Source of the DNA: Zoroaster sp. YZ-2022
Taxonomy: Eukaryota > Echinodermata > Asteroidea > Forcipulatida > Zoroasteridae
NCBI GenBank assembly: GCA_029582265.1
Contig: CM055817.1
Coordinates: 27,708,258 to 27,772,257 of the forward strand
Direction: 5' to 3'
DNA: 64,000 nt
The notes under the pieces are model-generated. The model was given only the letters and a program-made list of their open reading frames with translations, searched no databases and was not told the DNA's origin. The stretch's first letter is position 1; each line of letters begins with the position of its first letter. This document shows, piece after piece, positions 12,906 to 24,785 of the stretch. A program made the translations under genes and the position numbers.

Positions 12906-13733
12906 CTGGTGGGGCAGACCTCCTTGTGATCTGTGACCCTGAATACAGGTGAAGTAAATTTAATATTTGTATAAAAAATTTATACATTGTCATCCACCCC
13001 ATGAGCCTTTAAGACAAAAAATATCCTCTAATTACATGTATGCGTACGTATATAGTTTACATGTTAGGTTTGGGACGTTTGTATGCTTACATGTGTACAT
13101 GAACAAAAATGAATGAAACGTTTTCAAATTTGGCGATATTTGGCCGGTCTTTCTTTATCTCATGAAGTGAGACCAGTGGGTCCGCTATACATGTATTAAA
13201 TATAAAATTATTCCCAGGAAGTTCTGATACATTTTTTAAAACTTTATTATAAAAGAAGAACTGTGATTGTCTGGTAAAATTGACACTACACATACATGTA
13301 CGGTAGATTGAGAACAGTTGCAATGAATGTGAATGCTTGCCTCATGCCTAGATTCTACCGCTAGCACTTTCAGCTTAAGTCCAGCAAAAATCATAGGCCT
13401 ATTTTATGTTTTTTAATAAGTTTTTTTATTTATCCGTACTGCCGTATTTTGGATTATTTTCCATACTAAATATTGGCAATCAGCCTGTCTACATCATGCC
13501 ATTTATTGGTGAAACAATATAATCACTTACACGTGTACACAGTCTGGTTCAAAATGTGATATATGTTTTGCAAATTTAACAGAAAATGGCAAGCCTATTA
13601 GAAATACATCAACCCCCCTAACACCTACTTAACACATAAAAGGAATGCATGAAAAATTCAGTGAATTTTGTTAAATATTGAAAATGAAGGATGGGGAAAA
13701 TGGTTCAAGCCTTCCCCTCAAAGGTTCTCATGC
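12906..13733. other. No gene seen
   Basis: AT-rich intergenic sequence without recognised repeats or conserved reading frames. Confidence 0.4.
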
Positions 13734-13967
13734 CAGTGGCGTAAATCCATGTCGAAAATTGGGGGGAAGATACTGAAATTCATTTGCATTAATGTACAAT
13801 GAAGTGCTTATTTCAAAGGTCACTCAATGAAGCCCCCCCTCCCCCCCAAAAAAAAACAACAACAACAACAACACAAAAACATCATTTAATGTACAATTTC
13901 TCTTCTCTCTGATCTTCTTTTTTTACCCCCAAAAATGAAAATCCCCCTACAGATGTTTACACCACTG
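13734..13967. mobile_element. Probable hAT-like MITE
   Basis: CAGTGGCGTAAAT at the left and TTTACACCACTG at the right form imperfect inverted ends. I see no clear target duplication. Confidence 0.4.
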
Positions 13968-14040
13968 GCACACAACCAATCACAAGACCATTCTCCCTCC
14001 CCCTCCCCACCGGGTCAAAGAGTGGGATTTCTGCATTTGT

Positions 14041-14328
14041 GACCCGCTCTATCGTAATGAGGAATGTCCCCCAAGGGACCGTTTCGCATAAACAAGCTCT
14101 GAAGTTTTGTTCGCAGCGTGTCCTTTTTTTTAAACCCGTTTTTCTCGTAAAACGTTTCTGTAACAATCCCACCAGTATCTCAACTTCTTTGTTTAATAAC
14201 TTCGGAACGGAAAAAGGGACACATTTATGTTTGGCTTCATTGGAAAGCCCATTAAATGCTCGTTATGATGTATGCATATCTCCATTTTTCATATTTGGGG
14301 GACATTCCTCATTACGATAGAGCGGGTC
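14041..14328. mobile_element. 288-bp MITE with 33-bp perfect TIRs
   Basis: Starts GACCCGCTCTATCGTAATGA and ends in its exact inverse. It is flanked by gcatttgt (14033-14040) and acatttgt (14329-14336), an 8-bp duplication with one mismatch, as for hAT. No coding capacity. Confidence 0.9.
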
Positions 14329-14776
14329 ACATTTGTGTCTGACACATTCATTAAATAGCTACCCTTCATGGAGTGTTAGCTTTCAAGGTGGCAGAACAAA
14401 AATTCACATGGCACATGAGAAATCGCTGATGTGTATTATCTTACAGCAGGTGCCACCTGATCCTCCCATGTACATGTACATGTATACTGAATTAATTTGT
14501 GTTAATACATATCAAATGACAACTGATGACAGTCTTAAAAAAGTAAAACATGTTCAGTATCAGGGGTCAAAATTAACCTGACTTTACGTGTACGCAAAGT
14601 AAAATTCACGAAAACGTTTTAAAATTCACGAAACATGTAAACGAATCCTACATTTTAAAAAATGGTACGTTTATCTTCCATATCCATGATATTTGTCCTC
14701 ACTGTTTTACTTCATGAAGTAATATTATATCATGATTCCCAGGAAGTATTGGATGCATTTTTTTTTTTTTTTTTAC

Positions 14777-15131
14777 TTTTGGTACCTTTTTCATACAAGT
14801 TGATGCACCATTTGAAACCATTCGCTTTTATGGTTTTGAATGGTGAAATAACTGTGTACAGTATTGATTCCCCCAAATGGTTTTGAATGGTAGGTCAGCT
14901 AATACAAAACCTTGTTTGGATCTTTCCAAATGGGAGTACAGCTAATACAAAACCTTGTTTGGATACTTCTAAGTGGTGAATCAATGGACCCTCTATGCAT
15001 TTGAATGGATTTGAATGGTAGTAAAGCTTGCTACCTTCAAATGGTATCACCATGTGTGCACAAGACCAATGGGCATTTTTGAAAGTGGAAATTTTGAATG
15101 GTTTCAAATGGTCTATCAGTAGGAGGGTTAA
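14777..15131 (+). mobile_element. TTAA-MITE family 4, left-truncated
   Basis: Matches 54113-54489 from caagttgatgcaccatttga to aggaggg-TTAA. The interior is full of aatggt/gaatgg phrases. The left end is replaced by a poly-T run. Confidence 0.8.
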
Positions 15132-15581
15132 AACACAACTAGATGAATGCATCCCCCAGTGTCTAGTACTGTCTATAGTATGTAGATTCTATCACCAGAT
15201 TCTATCTTGAGTCCAGAAGAAACTGTAGGCCTATAGTAATTGTTTGTAATCTGATATCCATATTCATATTTCTGTATTTTGGATCATTTTCTGTACTAGA
15301 TGCGGAAAATCTGTCTGTATCAAGTCATTTATTGGTGAAACAATAATCACTTACACATCATGTATGTACACGGTCTTTGTCTATGTATGTGTACACACGT
15401 TTTTCAAATTAAACGGAAAATGCCAAGCCTAGTAGCCAGCAGGACTAGTAACGCAGTTTTATTTACGAGTCCTCTGAAATTTTGAGTAGCCCCTCGAGTC
15501 ATCATTTATAATGGATGTACAAGTTGAAATGGGTTCTACTTTATCAGTGTTGGCCGTCAACATATTATTTCCTCGGATCAG

Positions 15582-16215
15582 AATATGGGTAGAATGTTGT
15601 ATCCAACTGCCTTTTTTTCTTATTCATAACCAATAATGTAATCTTTATGTGCAGTAAGGTGGAGAACATATGGATGATGATGGACATATACTTCAAATTA
15701 TTCCAGGATATTTATTTCAAGAAAAATCAGGCATTTTTTGTATACAATGACTTCCTCAGTTACACTGTATGTCAGCTTGATCTTGTCAACTCCCCCGTTA
15801 GTGGGTAAAACTAATGTCCTGAGGACGATCAGAGCACACTGATCGAAACGTCGAATTGTAACCTCCAGTTCTTTTCAGAACTACATGTACATTGTCATTA
15901 CTACTCAATAGAGAATTTCACATGGTGTCACCGCAATAACTCTTACTTATCCCTCGTTAGTGACTAAAAAAAAGTCATTGTACATGCACAGTGGCAACTA
16001 TAATAGAATTTTTCTATTTTCTTAAGGGGAGGATTTTTTATGAAGGTAAATAAAGTCCGAAAACCATCATAAAAGTGTATTTTAAAGATAGTTTTTGTTT
16101 TCTGTACCCCCAAAAATCGATAGAATCATTATTTAATCGGTTAGTGGTTGCAAATTTTTTTTTTTTTTAAACCTTCAAAAGTGGCGGTCAGATACAAAAT
16201 TTTTTTCCTGCCAGA
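15582..16215 (+). repeat. Dispersed repeat (gggtagaatgt...gtggcggtc), copy 1
   Basis: Shares gggtagaatgttgtatcc, ggagaacatatgga, gtacccccaaaaatcg and aaagtggcggtc with 31365-32190, 33230-33345 and, inverted, 35165-35660. A 140-bp hammerhead-bearing fragment is inserted at 15811-15955. Confidence 0.8.
15819..15852 (+). ncRNA. Hammerhead-ribozyme-like motif (Penelope type)
   Basis: CTGAGGA, a 5-bp stem (GATCA/TGATC) with an 8-nt loop, GAAA, then CGTC. The run GAAACGTC gives the self-complementary ACGT stem III seen in minimal hammerheads of Penelope-like elements, which are active as dimers. There is one extra base between CUGANGA and the stem, a feature I recall from this class. Activity untested. 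Confidence 0.55.
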
Positions 16216-16432
16216 CTTTTAAACCTAAATTTCAAAGTAGTTAACGTTTAGGTTCATGAGTTCCTGACCATGTGACTTGTTTACACTTTGCGTGATCTTT
16301 AAAGGTCCAGGGTGATTTCCCGTCGGGCAAAAGTGTGTGTATTTGTATGCTGAGTACATTTTGTATTTCTCTACATAACATCAACAACTTTTTTAATTTT
16401 CAGATGAATAAAATTTGAGATGTAATATTAGT

Positions 16433-16918
16433 AGGGTTTTCAGGTGAAAAATTATTCCTGAACCAATATGCTCAATATTTATATCAAATTAAAGGTCTTG
16501 ATGAAAGAAATACAAAGGTTTTTAAATCAAGAAAATCTGACGAGTAGTTTTTGAGGAATCCTGTTTTATTTAATCAAGTATACAGCATTCGATGAAGCCC
16601 GACTGTCCATACACTGTGTACATCCCTAATGGCAACAAAACCGTTGAATCAGCCTACACACACCGTGATACACACGCACAGCGTTCGTGCTCGTTTCCCT
16701 CATAAGAGCTTTTGAAAGGGTGTAAAAAAATACACTCTCCGCTCAAAACTAAACACATCTGCAGCTCAAAACTTTCACATGATAGAAAAGAGGTGTACAA
16801 TTCATTCAGACATCGCTCTTACCTTTCAACTTAAAAATTTCACCTCAAAAAATGGTGTTTAATTTTTTATCTCTTCAGAACTTCGGTTGTAGAGTAGCTG
16901 TGGAGATCGAGCAAGCAT
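16433..16918 (+). repeat. Long inverted repeat, left arm (about 486 bp)
   Basis: Closely matches the inverse of 17943-18422. The outer ends are agggttttcaggtgaaaa and its inverse; the inner end is gatcgagcaagcat. Confidence 0.93.
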
Positions 16919-17579
16919 GGGTATGTAAAGGAGCCCTTTGACTCTATAGGGAAACCCGTTTTCATGTCAATCACAATGTACTCGGGCGCGGAGACGGCTC
17001 TGAAGTGGATGCCATCAGCAGAGCGTGGCAAATTTTACGGGCCGAATGCGCCCGATCTCGGAACACTTCGCGAAAGGCTGGGCGGGACGAGAGTGGTTCA
17101 TTCATAAAAACCTAGCCTTTCGCACGTACTTCCGATTGCTATTTTATGTACATTGTTGGATAGCTGAAACTATAAGCTTTCCAATGAGCTATTACATGTA
17201 AGATTTAAACAGGTAAAAGTAATAGAATTTTTTGTTTTAAATTTTTGATGTTTTTTGTTGCGGCCGATGCGCTGTGCGTGGAAGGCTTCGGTCAAGCACG
17301 TACAAACTGAAAACCCTAATATTAGTACCGTATTTAAAAATAAATCAAAATCTTCAGATGTTATTCACCAACGAAAGCACGCACAAGACCGCCAGTGGCA
17401 CAAAATAGAAAAATGGACAGGCCTAGACAGAGGCCAAGTGTAAGCGATGATGATGAAAAAGAATGAAATTCACAGCTGGATCGACCAATGGGCCGGACCA
17501 GCTACTCCCAACGGCTAGCCGTTTACGGAGCAACCAAACTGTACTGTACTGTACTTGCTGATATCTCAAAATATCAGAC

Positions 17580-17942
17580 TTTATGGTTTCTTGTCACAGA
17601 GCAGAGTACATTTTTTTGACTGTAGTGCAGTTTGACCTTTGGAGCTCCTTTGTAAACATGTCATACTGTAAGTTATTATCTCACTTGTTTTACTCTTACT
17701 TAAATAAGCAGGCCTATATTTGTTACTTTCGTATTCTTTTTTTCATTCTTAAATTACTTGTAACTTTTAATTTTTATATACATAATATATGTGTCCGATT
17801 CTTGTTGTTGCTCTTTAAAATACTTTTTATTATTTATATTGTATAATTTATGTTTACAAGGTTTTAATCACGGCCCCTTGAAAAACAGCCCCTGGCTGAA
17901 TGGGCTTACCATAAGAGTAAATAAATAATAATAAATAAATAA
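17580..17942 (+). mobile_element. LINE 3' end with (AAAT)n tail
   Basis: cccctggctgaatgggcttaccataagagt followed by (AATA/AAAT)n resembles the 3' terminus of Jockey/CR1-type LINEs. The tail abuts the right arm of the inverted repeat exactly, so it probably inserted into the loop. Confidence 0.5.
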
Positions 17943-18422
17943 ATGCTTGCTCGATCTCCATAACTACTCTACAACCGAAGTTACGAAGAGATAAAAAGTA
18001 AACACCATTTTTTCGAGGTGAAATTTTCAAGTTGAAAGGTAAGAGCGGTGTCTGAATGAATTTCACACCTCTTTTCTATCATATGTGAAAGTTTTGAGCC
18101 GTAATTGTGTTTAGTTTTGAGCGGAGAGTGTATTTTTTACACCCTTTCAAAAGCTCTTATGAGGAAAACGAGCACGAATGCTGTGCGTGTGTATCACGGT
18201 GTGTGTAGGCTGATTCAACGGTTTTGTTGCTCGAGATGTACAGTGTATGGACAGTCAGGCTTCATCGAATGCTGTACTTGATTAAATAAAACAGGATTCC
18301 TCAAAAACTACTCGTCCGATTTTCTTGATTTAAAAACCATTGTATTTCTTTCATCAAGACCTTTAATTTGATATAAATATTGAGCATATTGGTTTATGAA
18401 AACATTTTCACCTGAAAACCCT
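17943..18422 (-). repeat. Long inverted repeat, right arm (about 480 bp)
   Basis: Inverse of 16433-16918 with scattered substitutions and small indels. The 1-kb spacer contains no transposase frame. It may be a foldback-type element or two opposed copies of one repeat. Confidence 0.93.
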
Positions 18423-19222
18423 ATCAAGTATCATTCATTCATAATCATTATCATTATCAATAAACGACAATATAATTATGTAGGCTACTTGGTCCAATGC
18501 CTCACAAAAAAATGGTAATTTTGTCTTTCATTTTCTAAATTGTAAATTGTAACTTTACCTTAGCCAGTGTTTTTTTAGATTTCAGTCTAGAGCTCCTGCG
18601 AACGGGATTACTGCTTGCTTTAGTGTCTGTCGTGGACATTATTGGTGCATCTCATTAATCAAGAACTTCATTGCCACACGCGCCACGCTTGCTCATCTCA
18701 TTTAGGGTTTCCCCTTCTGTAATAGTCTGGTGCACGACGAACTGAAAACATGGGTCGACTTGTCTGGAAGATGGAGTTCTCCAAAGGTCGACTTGTCACA
18801 ACGATTATCGCGCTACTATGGGTCGACCTGTCATTACAAGGGAGTTGCAGTGTCACTTATTGTACCATAGATATTGCACTGACCATGGAGGAAGGAAACA
18901 GACTGAGAGTGCGCACATGCACATCTATCGGCCAAGCTCATGATTATTATTGCCCTTCGTAGCCCTCTAGCGATGAATTTGCACTCAATTATTGTATTTC
19001 TTGATTCAGTATGAGGCCAAAAAAAGTCTCCGGTTTCTGGTCTGGGCTTGGGCGGTTTTTCGGTAAAACCAAACCGATGGATTTTTTCTATACCGAAAAC
19101 AATAAAATACTACCGCTGTTTTTTCGTCGCCAGCTATTTAGAATCTTGAAGAAAAACAATTTCAAATCATTTTACTGATTAACAGGGGCGTAGCGAAAAT
19201 AAGACATCGGCAAAGGGGGTGG
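18423..19222 (+). other. Unassigned; small ORF 18750-18962
   Basis: A 70-codon frame has a hydrophobic stretch near residues 16-27 and four Cys, so a small secreted peptide is conceivable. No homology is recognised, and ggtcgacttgtc occurs three times in it. Probably chance. It contains a 21-bp sequence that recurs at 28232. Confidence 0.25.
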
Positions 19223-19398
19223 TGTGATGTATCACTAAAGTTGGTTACCGCCCTCTGTTGTTCATTAAATAAAGGTGACCTCTAAAGGTCACGAGGAGAT
19301 CGATTCAATGGCTCGCGTGTCTTGTCATACTCATTAACACTTTTAACAGTCCTAGAAAGCCTCCATTGGTAGCTGCATGTCAGCAAATAAACATTACA
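19223..19398 (+). repeat. 5' LTR (176 bp)
   Basis: Begins TGTGATGTATCAC and ends ACATTACA, i.e. TG...CA. It contains an AATAAA (attaaataaagg). It is nearly identical to the 3' LTR; differences are a 9-bp indel and a few bases near cgcgtgtcttg. Confidence 0.95.
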
Positions 19399-19415
19399 TG
19401 GTGTCAGAAAACGGA
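19399..19415 (+). promoter_or_regulatory. Primer-binding site
   Basis: TGGTGTCAGAAAACGG directly follows the LTR and starts with TGG, the complement of a tRNA 3' CCA end. Confidence 0.8.
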
Positions 19416-19429
19416 TCTTAAAATTCACA

Positions 19430-20359
19430 ATGTCAGGCCTTAAACCACCGGGACAGTTGCAGATGGAAGGGAACTTGGCGAAAAACTGGAAAGAATGGGG
19501 CCGTTCTTTCGACCTCTACGCCATGGCGACGGAACTGCACAAGAAACCGGAGCCAGTGCAGTGTGCGACGTTTCTACATGTGGCAGGCCCAGCGGCACAG
19601 CGAGTGTACGCTACATTGACGTTTGCAGATGATGAGAAGGACAAGCTTCAGGTACTGAAAACCAAATTTAAGCTGTACTGTGAACCCAAGAGAAATTTGT
19701 CTGTACTTCGGTACATGTTCAATTCAAGAAGTCAAAAGGTAGATGAGCCTTTTGATACATACTTGACAACCTTGAAAAGCCTAGTCAGAGAATGTGAGTT
19801 TGGGGACATCGAGAGTTCCCTACTTCGAGATAGAATAGTGTGTGGTGTGAAAGATACTAAGACACGGGAAACACTTTTGCAAGAAGAAAACCTCACATTG
19901 GAGAAGTGTGTCAACATTTGCCAGGTCAATGAGATAAGTGCCACACATGTCAAAGCTTTGCAGACTGAAGTAGACTTGGCCCAGCAAACACAAGAAATCA
20001 ACCGTGTGACATCCAAAGCCAAATATGGCAGCAAACATACAACTCGAAGGGAACCAGCAACCCGTCACTCAGAAACTGGAGCAAAGTCAGTGTGTGACTT
20101 TTGCACCTATGAACACTACACCAACCGTTGTCCTGCGAAGTTTGAGAAGTGCAACTCATGCCATAAAGTTGGACATTTTAGCAAATCAAAAGTATGCAAA
20201 GCCCGACGCAACTCCCGAACAAAGGTGGTAAGGGAAATCAACGACTACAGTAGTGAGGATGAGGACAGTATGCAGTATGATGTTGCTGGTGTGAAAATGC
20301 AGGATCAACCAAACCAACTTGACGATCTGATACTCGACTACATGGCTGGAAAACTATGA
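19430..20359 (+). CDS. gag: Retrotransposon Gag protein
   Basis: 309 codons, starting 31 bp after the LTR. The first 200 residues look like a gypsy-type capsid: YFDL-like WGRSFDLYA near residue 28 and RYMFNSRSQKVDEPFDTYLT in the retrotrans_gag region. Two zinc knuckles follow at about residues 222-257 (CDFCTYEHYTNRC, CX2CX3HX4C; CNSCHKVGHFSKSKVC, CX2CX4HX6C). The tail is acidic. The arrangement resembles K02A2.6-like elements. The frame is intact, so it could still supply Gag in trans, but the stop lies 10 bp before the nested TIR element. Confidence 0.93.
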   Translation: MSGLKPPGQLQMEGNLAKNWKEWGRSFDLYAMATELHKKPEPVQCATFLHVAGPAAQRVYATLTFADDEKDKLQVLKTKFKLYCEPKRNLSVLRYMFNSRSQKVDEPFDTYLTTLKSLVRECEFGDIESSLLRDRIVCGVKDTKTRETLLQEENLTLEKCVNICQVNEISATHVKALQTEVDLAQQTQEINRVTSKAKYGSKHTTRREPATRHSETGAKSVCDFCTYEHYTNRCPAKFEKCNSCHKVGHFSKSKVCKARRNSRTKVVREINDYSSEDEDSMQYDVAGVKMQDQPNQLDDLILDYMAGKL

Positions 20360-20410
20360 CAAGACATGTACAGTACCGCTAACAGTAAACAAATCACGAT
20401 GCATTATAAA

Positions 20411-21801
20411 TTCCTAAGTATCGTGAACGGTTACCGTGATGTTCAACATGATACCGGCTTATCAAGGGATTAACATACCAGATCACTATGCATGATCTTG
20501 TGGTTTTTTTATAGCTCAAACCGGCACTGCTAATCCATTAACGTGGCTAACCTGCATGGTACACGTTGTGGTTTTTGCTTATCAAGTCTTGTGACGATAG
20601 CGTGTGTTAATGAGCACGGTACACGCTACAGCGATAGTGCTGTTTAGGACCCCGTAACTATTCTACAATAGGACGAAAATCCACTTGTATTTAGGCCTAA
20701 TTTGACTCAACTAAATACCTGGTGGTGATGATGATTTATGTACATGTATATGGCAGGTTCTTCAAAATATGGTCTAATGTATAGTAATGGGGAAACACTG
20801 CTCAGATTTTTTAAGCTGTGCATTTTAAAACCAATTATGTCCGAATAACAGGTTAACAGACACATGATTAATCATTATGTACAACATTGGTATTTCAATC
20901 CTCACTTAATCTGGAATTGAAAATAAAATTCTCGAACGTCAGTATTTTTGACGGAAATTCACTACCTGAATTTTTTTTCTTTTATTAAATTTTAAATAAA
21001 ACCTCATGGATTGCTGAGAATTTGATTTTTTCAGTATAGAAAGGTTGTAGATGATCTATTTCTGTGTATTCATGACATGGAATGAATTAAAATGAAGTTC
21101 AAGAATCCACACAGTTGCCGTTATTTTTAAAAGTTGCGAACGTCATGGATTTCCGTCAAGATGTCAACAATAAGAAAAATGTGAAATTTGACAAGAAATA
21201 AAAAATTCCACGAACTCGCTGATTTGCTGTTTTATATTTAAAACTATTCAGATTAATTCACAATATCAACAAAATTATTTACTACTAAGCAATTCACGCT
21301 AAAGCAACTGAACTTTTTCTACAACGCAAAAACTGTCTCGTCCGTCCAACGATCAACTGACGTTCGGTCGAACGTTAATCCTGGTTTCGTGTTAAACTTG
21401 GACCCCGACCATGACGACGCACACTTCTTTCTTTTTATGCATTACTAGCAACTCTCACATCGGTAAGTAACGAACTCCGCTGTTTCCCCTGGGTACGATA
21501 GGTCATCTTAATATCGATCTGTCAAAAAACTGACGTACGACAAAGATGACGTAAGAGAACCGATTCACGCCACCAGATTTATATTCAGAATGCCGCCGAA
21601 GCATAACCGGAACTATAAATTCGTAGCACATGAACGTTGACAGCTAGCGAAGTGACCGGCCGCTACGTGGAATATTCGTGCGCAGCGCGCACGACACAAT
21701 AATGTTGCGAACGTCAGTTTTTTGACATTTGTTTTCTAACGTCATTTATTTGACAGACTATTTAAAAAAGTATCGAACGTCAGGATTTTGTTGAAGGATA
21801 T
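20411..21801. other. Left body of the TIR element, no gene
   Basis: Non-coding. CGAACGTCA recurs at 20933, 21137, 21708 and 21774, several times followed after 6-8 nt by TGAC. Confidence 0.5.
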
Positions 21802-22068
21802 GTTTGTTTGTTTGTTTGTTTGTTTATTCTATCTTTATTCTGGATATCTCTTTCAATACAAAGTACTGGTCTCCCAAGAGGTCCAGATTAAAACATTATT
21901 GTATTCAACACTACATGTATTTAAAATGTACAAAAGTATATACAAGATATATTTACAGTATGTGTACATAATATACACAGTCATAACTTAGTATTAAGTT
22001 TAAAAGTGTAAACATATAAATGTACATTAGGCCTATATATTAATATACATGAAATCATAATATGTCAG

Positions 22069-22162
22069 CATTAACCCTAACTCCCTAGGCATTGTACTAA
22101 AACAATAAAAATCCTTCAAAATCCTCCAACTGGCTTTGTTGTCTAGGGAGTTAGGGTTAATG
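22069..22162. mobile_element. 94-bp TTAA-MITE inside the LINE
   Basis: Two perfect 20-bp inverted ends, CATTAACCCTAACTCCCTAG and its inverse, enclose 54 bp. TTAA lies inside both ends. The termini are the same as those of MITE family 1. Confidence 0.9.
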
Positions 22163-22627
22163 AGTACTGATGGCATTTTTAAAAATATGTGTAGTCATGG
22201 TACTAAAGTTGAGCCGAATGTCATTTGACAACTTATTCCAGCGATTTACAGCTCTAAAGTGGAATGACCGTCTACCTGGATTAGTTTTCCATGGTGGAAG
22301 AAGTAAACATTTAAATGTTTGACTCCGTGTACCCTTGGAATGTGCAGAATCACTGAATAAGAAATTTGACGATAAATATGAAGGTGCGTTGCCTTGTAAA
22401 CATTTAAATGTTGTGATAAGAAGTTGGTCATTCCATCTTTGTTCTAATTTATTCCAGCTAAGTTTAGTCATTAGATCGTTAACTGAAGTACGACTGTCAG
22501 CAGAGAGCAATATTCTGGCAAGCCTATTATGAAGAATTTGAAGAGAATTAGAATATTGAGCATTACAATTAGACCAAACAGAACTACAATAATAAAAAAG
22601 AGGCATAACAAGAGCATTGCCAAGCAA
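22157..22627 (-). pseudogene. LINE ORF2: C-terminal region
   Basis: Continues after the frameshift: FYYCSSVWSNC, LQILHNRLARILL and a tail WNKLSNDIRLNFS, typical of Jockey/CR1 ORF2 C-termini. Its stop codon TAA is supplied by the TTAA of the MITE at 22069-22162. Confidence 0.88.
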
Positions 22628-22629
22628 AT

Positions 22630-23799
22630 TCAGAGTAGACGAAGGAAGATAATATTTGATTCTTGAATTATACCAATACGTTTGGATACATTAGAAGTTA
22701 ATTGATCAATATGATTACTCCATGTTAGTTGTGGGTCAAAAACAACACCCAAGTATTTAAAATTGTCCACTCTTTCAATTATATCTGTATCATATGTAAG
22801 GGAAATATTCTTGAAGTTTTGTAATGTGTGATTAGTTCCAAATATCATGAGCTTTGTTTTATTAATGTTAAGAGTTAGTTTGTTTACATTAAACCACTTC
22901 GAAATGCTATTTAAGTTTGCATTAAGCTCAGATTGTAAGGTAAGAGAATCTTTTGAACTGCACAAAAGAGTTGTGTCATCAGCATACATTACGCACTTGC
23001 AAGATACACAGTCAGCAAGTGAATTAACAAAGATTATAAACAATAATGGTCCAAGAATAGAACCCTGGGGAACCCCTATGTCAATACATTTTAAATCAGA
23101 GAGTGAGGAATTAATACTAACAACTTGAGATCTATTTGAGAGATAAGAAATAAACCAGTTCAATGTGTTGTCTTTAATACCTATATGTTTAAGCTTCTCA
23201 ATAAGCAGATGGTGGTTAACAGTGTCAAATGCCTTTTTTAGGTCAAGAAAAATAGCAGCTGTAGCTTTACCATCATTCATGTTCTTAAGAATATGATCAG
23301 AAACATCTAAAAGTGTAGTATTTGTAGAATGTTTACTTCTGAAACCAGATTGACAAGGATTTAAAATATTGCGTTCATTTAAATACATATACAGTTGGTT
23401 ATGAACTGCTCGTTCAATTATTTTTGAAACAACAGGTAATACAGAAATTGGTCTATAATTATAAACATCCGATTTGTCTCCAGATTTAAAAATAGGAGTG
23501 ACTCTTGCTTGTTTCCAGTCGGAAGGAAATTTTGAAGTTTGCAAGGATAAATTGCATATATAAGCAAGTGAAGTACAAATTATAGGAGCTGCCAGCTTTA
23601 TAAATCGAATTTGTAAACCATCAATTCCAGGTGATTTTTTGTTTGAGAAATTTGATATTTGTTTGAAAACAAAGTCAGGTGATATAATATCAAACTCGAA
23701 GTTATCCATAATATTAATAGCTGTGGTAGTGCCACATGTATTACTGGCATTATTAAGAGATAAGTTGGTAGTCCCAATATTAGTAACGCCATTAGCCAA
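22630..23799 (-). pseudogene. LINE ORF2: reverse transcriptase
   Basis: 389 codons with the non-LTR RT blocks in order: SPGIDGL, VTPIFKSGD then YRPISVLP, QSGFR, AIFLDLKKAFDTVNH, GVPQGSILGPLLF, VMYADDTTLL (YADD active site) and FKYLGVVFD. A frameshift at about 22665 ends it before the thumb region. Confidence 0.95.
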
Positions 23800-24062
23800 A
23801 GAATTACCAATGGAAGTGAAATGCAGATTAAACTGGTTAGCAGTGTCTTTGTCACAGGTAGTGTGACCTGAGTCGGTGCTAACTTGATTAACAGATGACT
23901 TATTCTTTGGAATTAATTTCTTTACAACATCCCATAGTTTTTAGAGTTATTTACATTTTCTTTAATGGCATCAGTACAATATTTCTTTTTAATGATCTAT
24001 TTAAGTTATTTACAGTGTTTCTTAATGATTTAGCTCTTTCCCAGTCTTTGGGATTATTTGTC

Positions 24063-24785
24063 TTATGTGCTTTTGAAAAAGAAATCTCTGTCTTTAGATA
24101 GTCTTATGTAGTCTCCATTGATCCATTCAGGAAGTGAACCTTTAATTCGTTTTTCTTTGTATGGTGCATGCATGTTACAAGTCTTTAGAAATAGATTTTT
24201 CCAGGTCGCCCAGGCGATATCGACATCTGAACAGTGTAAAATGTTATCCCAATTTATATTTTTAATGGTGTCTAAAAAATCCCTGTCATTAAAATGTTTA
24301 AGTGAGCGTGACTTAATTGTTCTTGATGGAGCTTTAATTTTTTTGTTTTTACGAATTAAATAGATTAAAGAATGATCACTAAGTCCTAGACTATGAACAC
24401 CTGATGCTGAAATTTTATCCGGTTTTGTTACAAAAATAAGATCTAAAATTGATTGACTAACATTAGTTATCCTTGTGTTGTCCTTAATTAACTGGTGCAA
24501 GTTATTTTGTTTTGCAATTTTATTAATTTTACCCGAGTTAACCCTTTTTTTCAAATCAAGGTTGAAGTCTCCGAGAATAATAACATCATCATACAAGGTT
24601 GTAATGTTTTGAAATATTGAATCTAGTTTACACAAGTGATCTGTATGGGCGCTAGGAGGTCTATAAACGGTTCCTACAAGAATAGGTTTAGTGTGTGGTA
24701 AGTTAATCTCAACCCAAAGAGCTTCAATGTCATCAGCAATTAAATGTGATATCTCTTTATATACAATAGTACTTTTATATAACAT
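24063..24785 (-). pseudogene. LINE ORF2: C-terminal endonuclease domain
   Basis: Continues the endonuclease in another frame: GTVYRPPSAH, VIILGDFNLDL and GLSDHSLIYL, the Asp/Asn and Ser-Asp-His catalytic blocks. The frame breaks again after KDRDFFFK near 24070. Confidence 0.9.

Noticed and set aside
18750..18962. Small secreted Cys-containing peptide
   Set aside because: One short frame with a hydrophobic patch and a thrice-repeated DNA word; no conservation evidence can be judged here.
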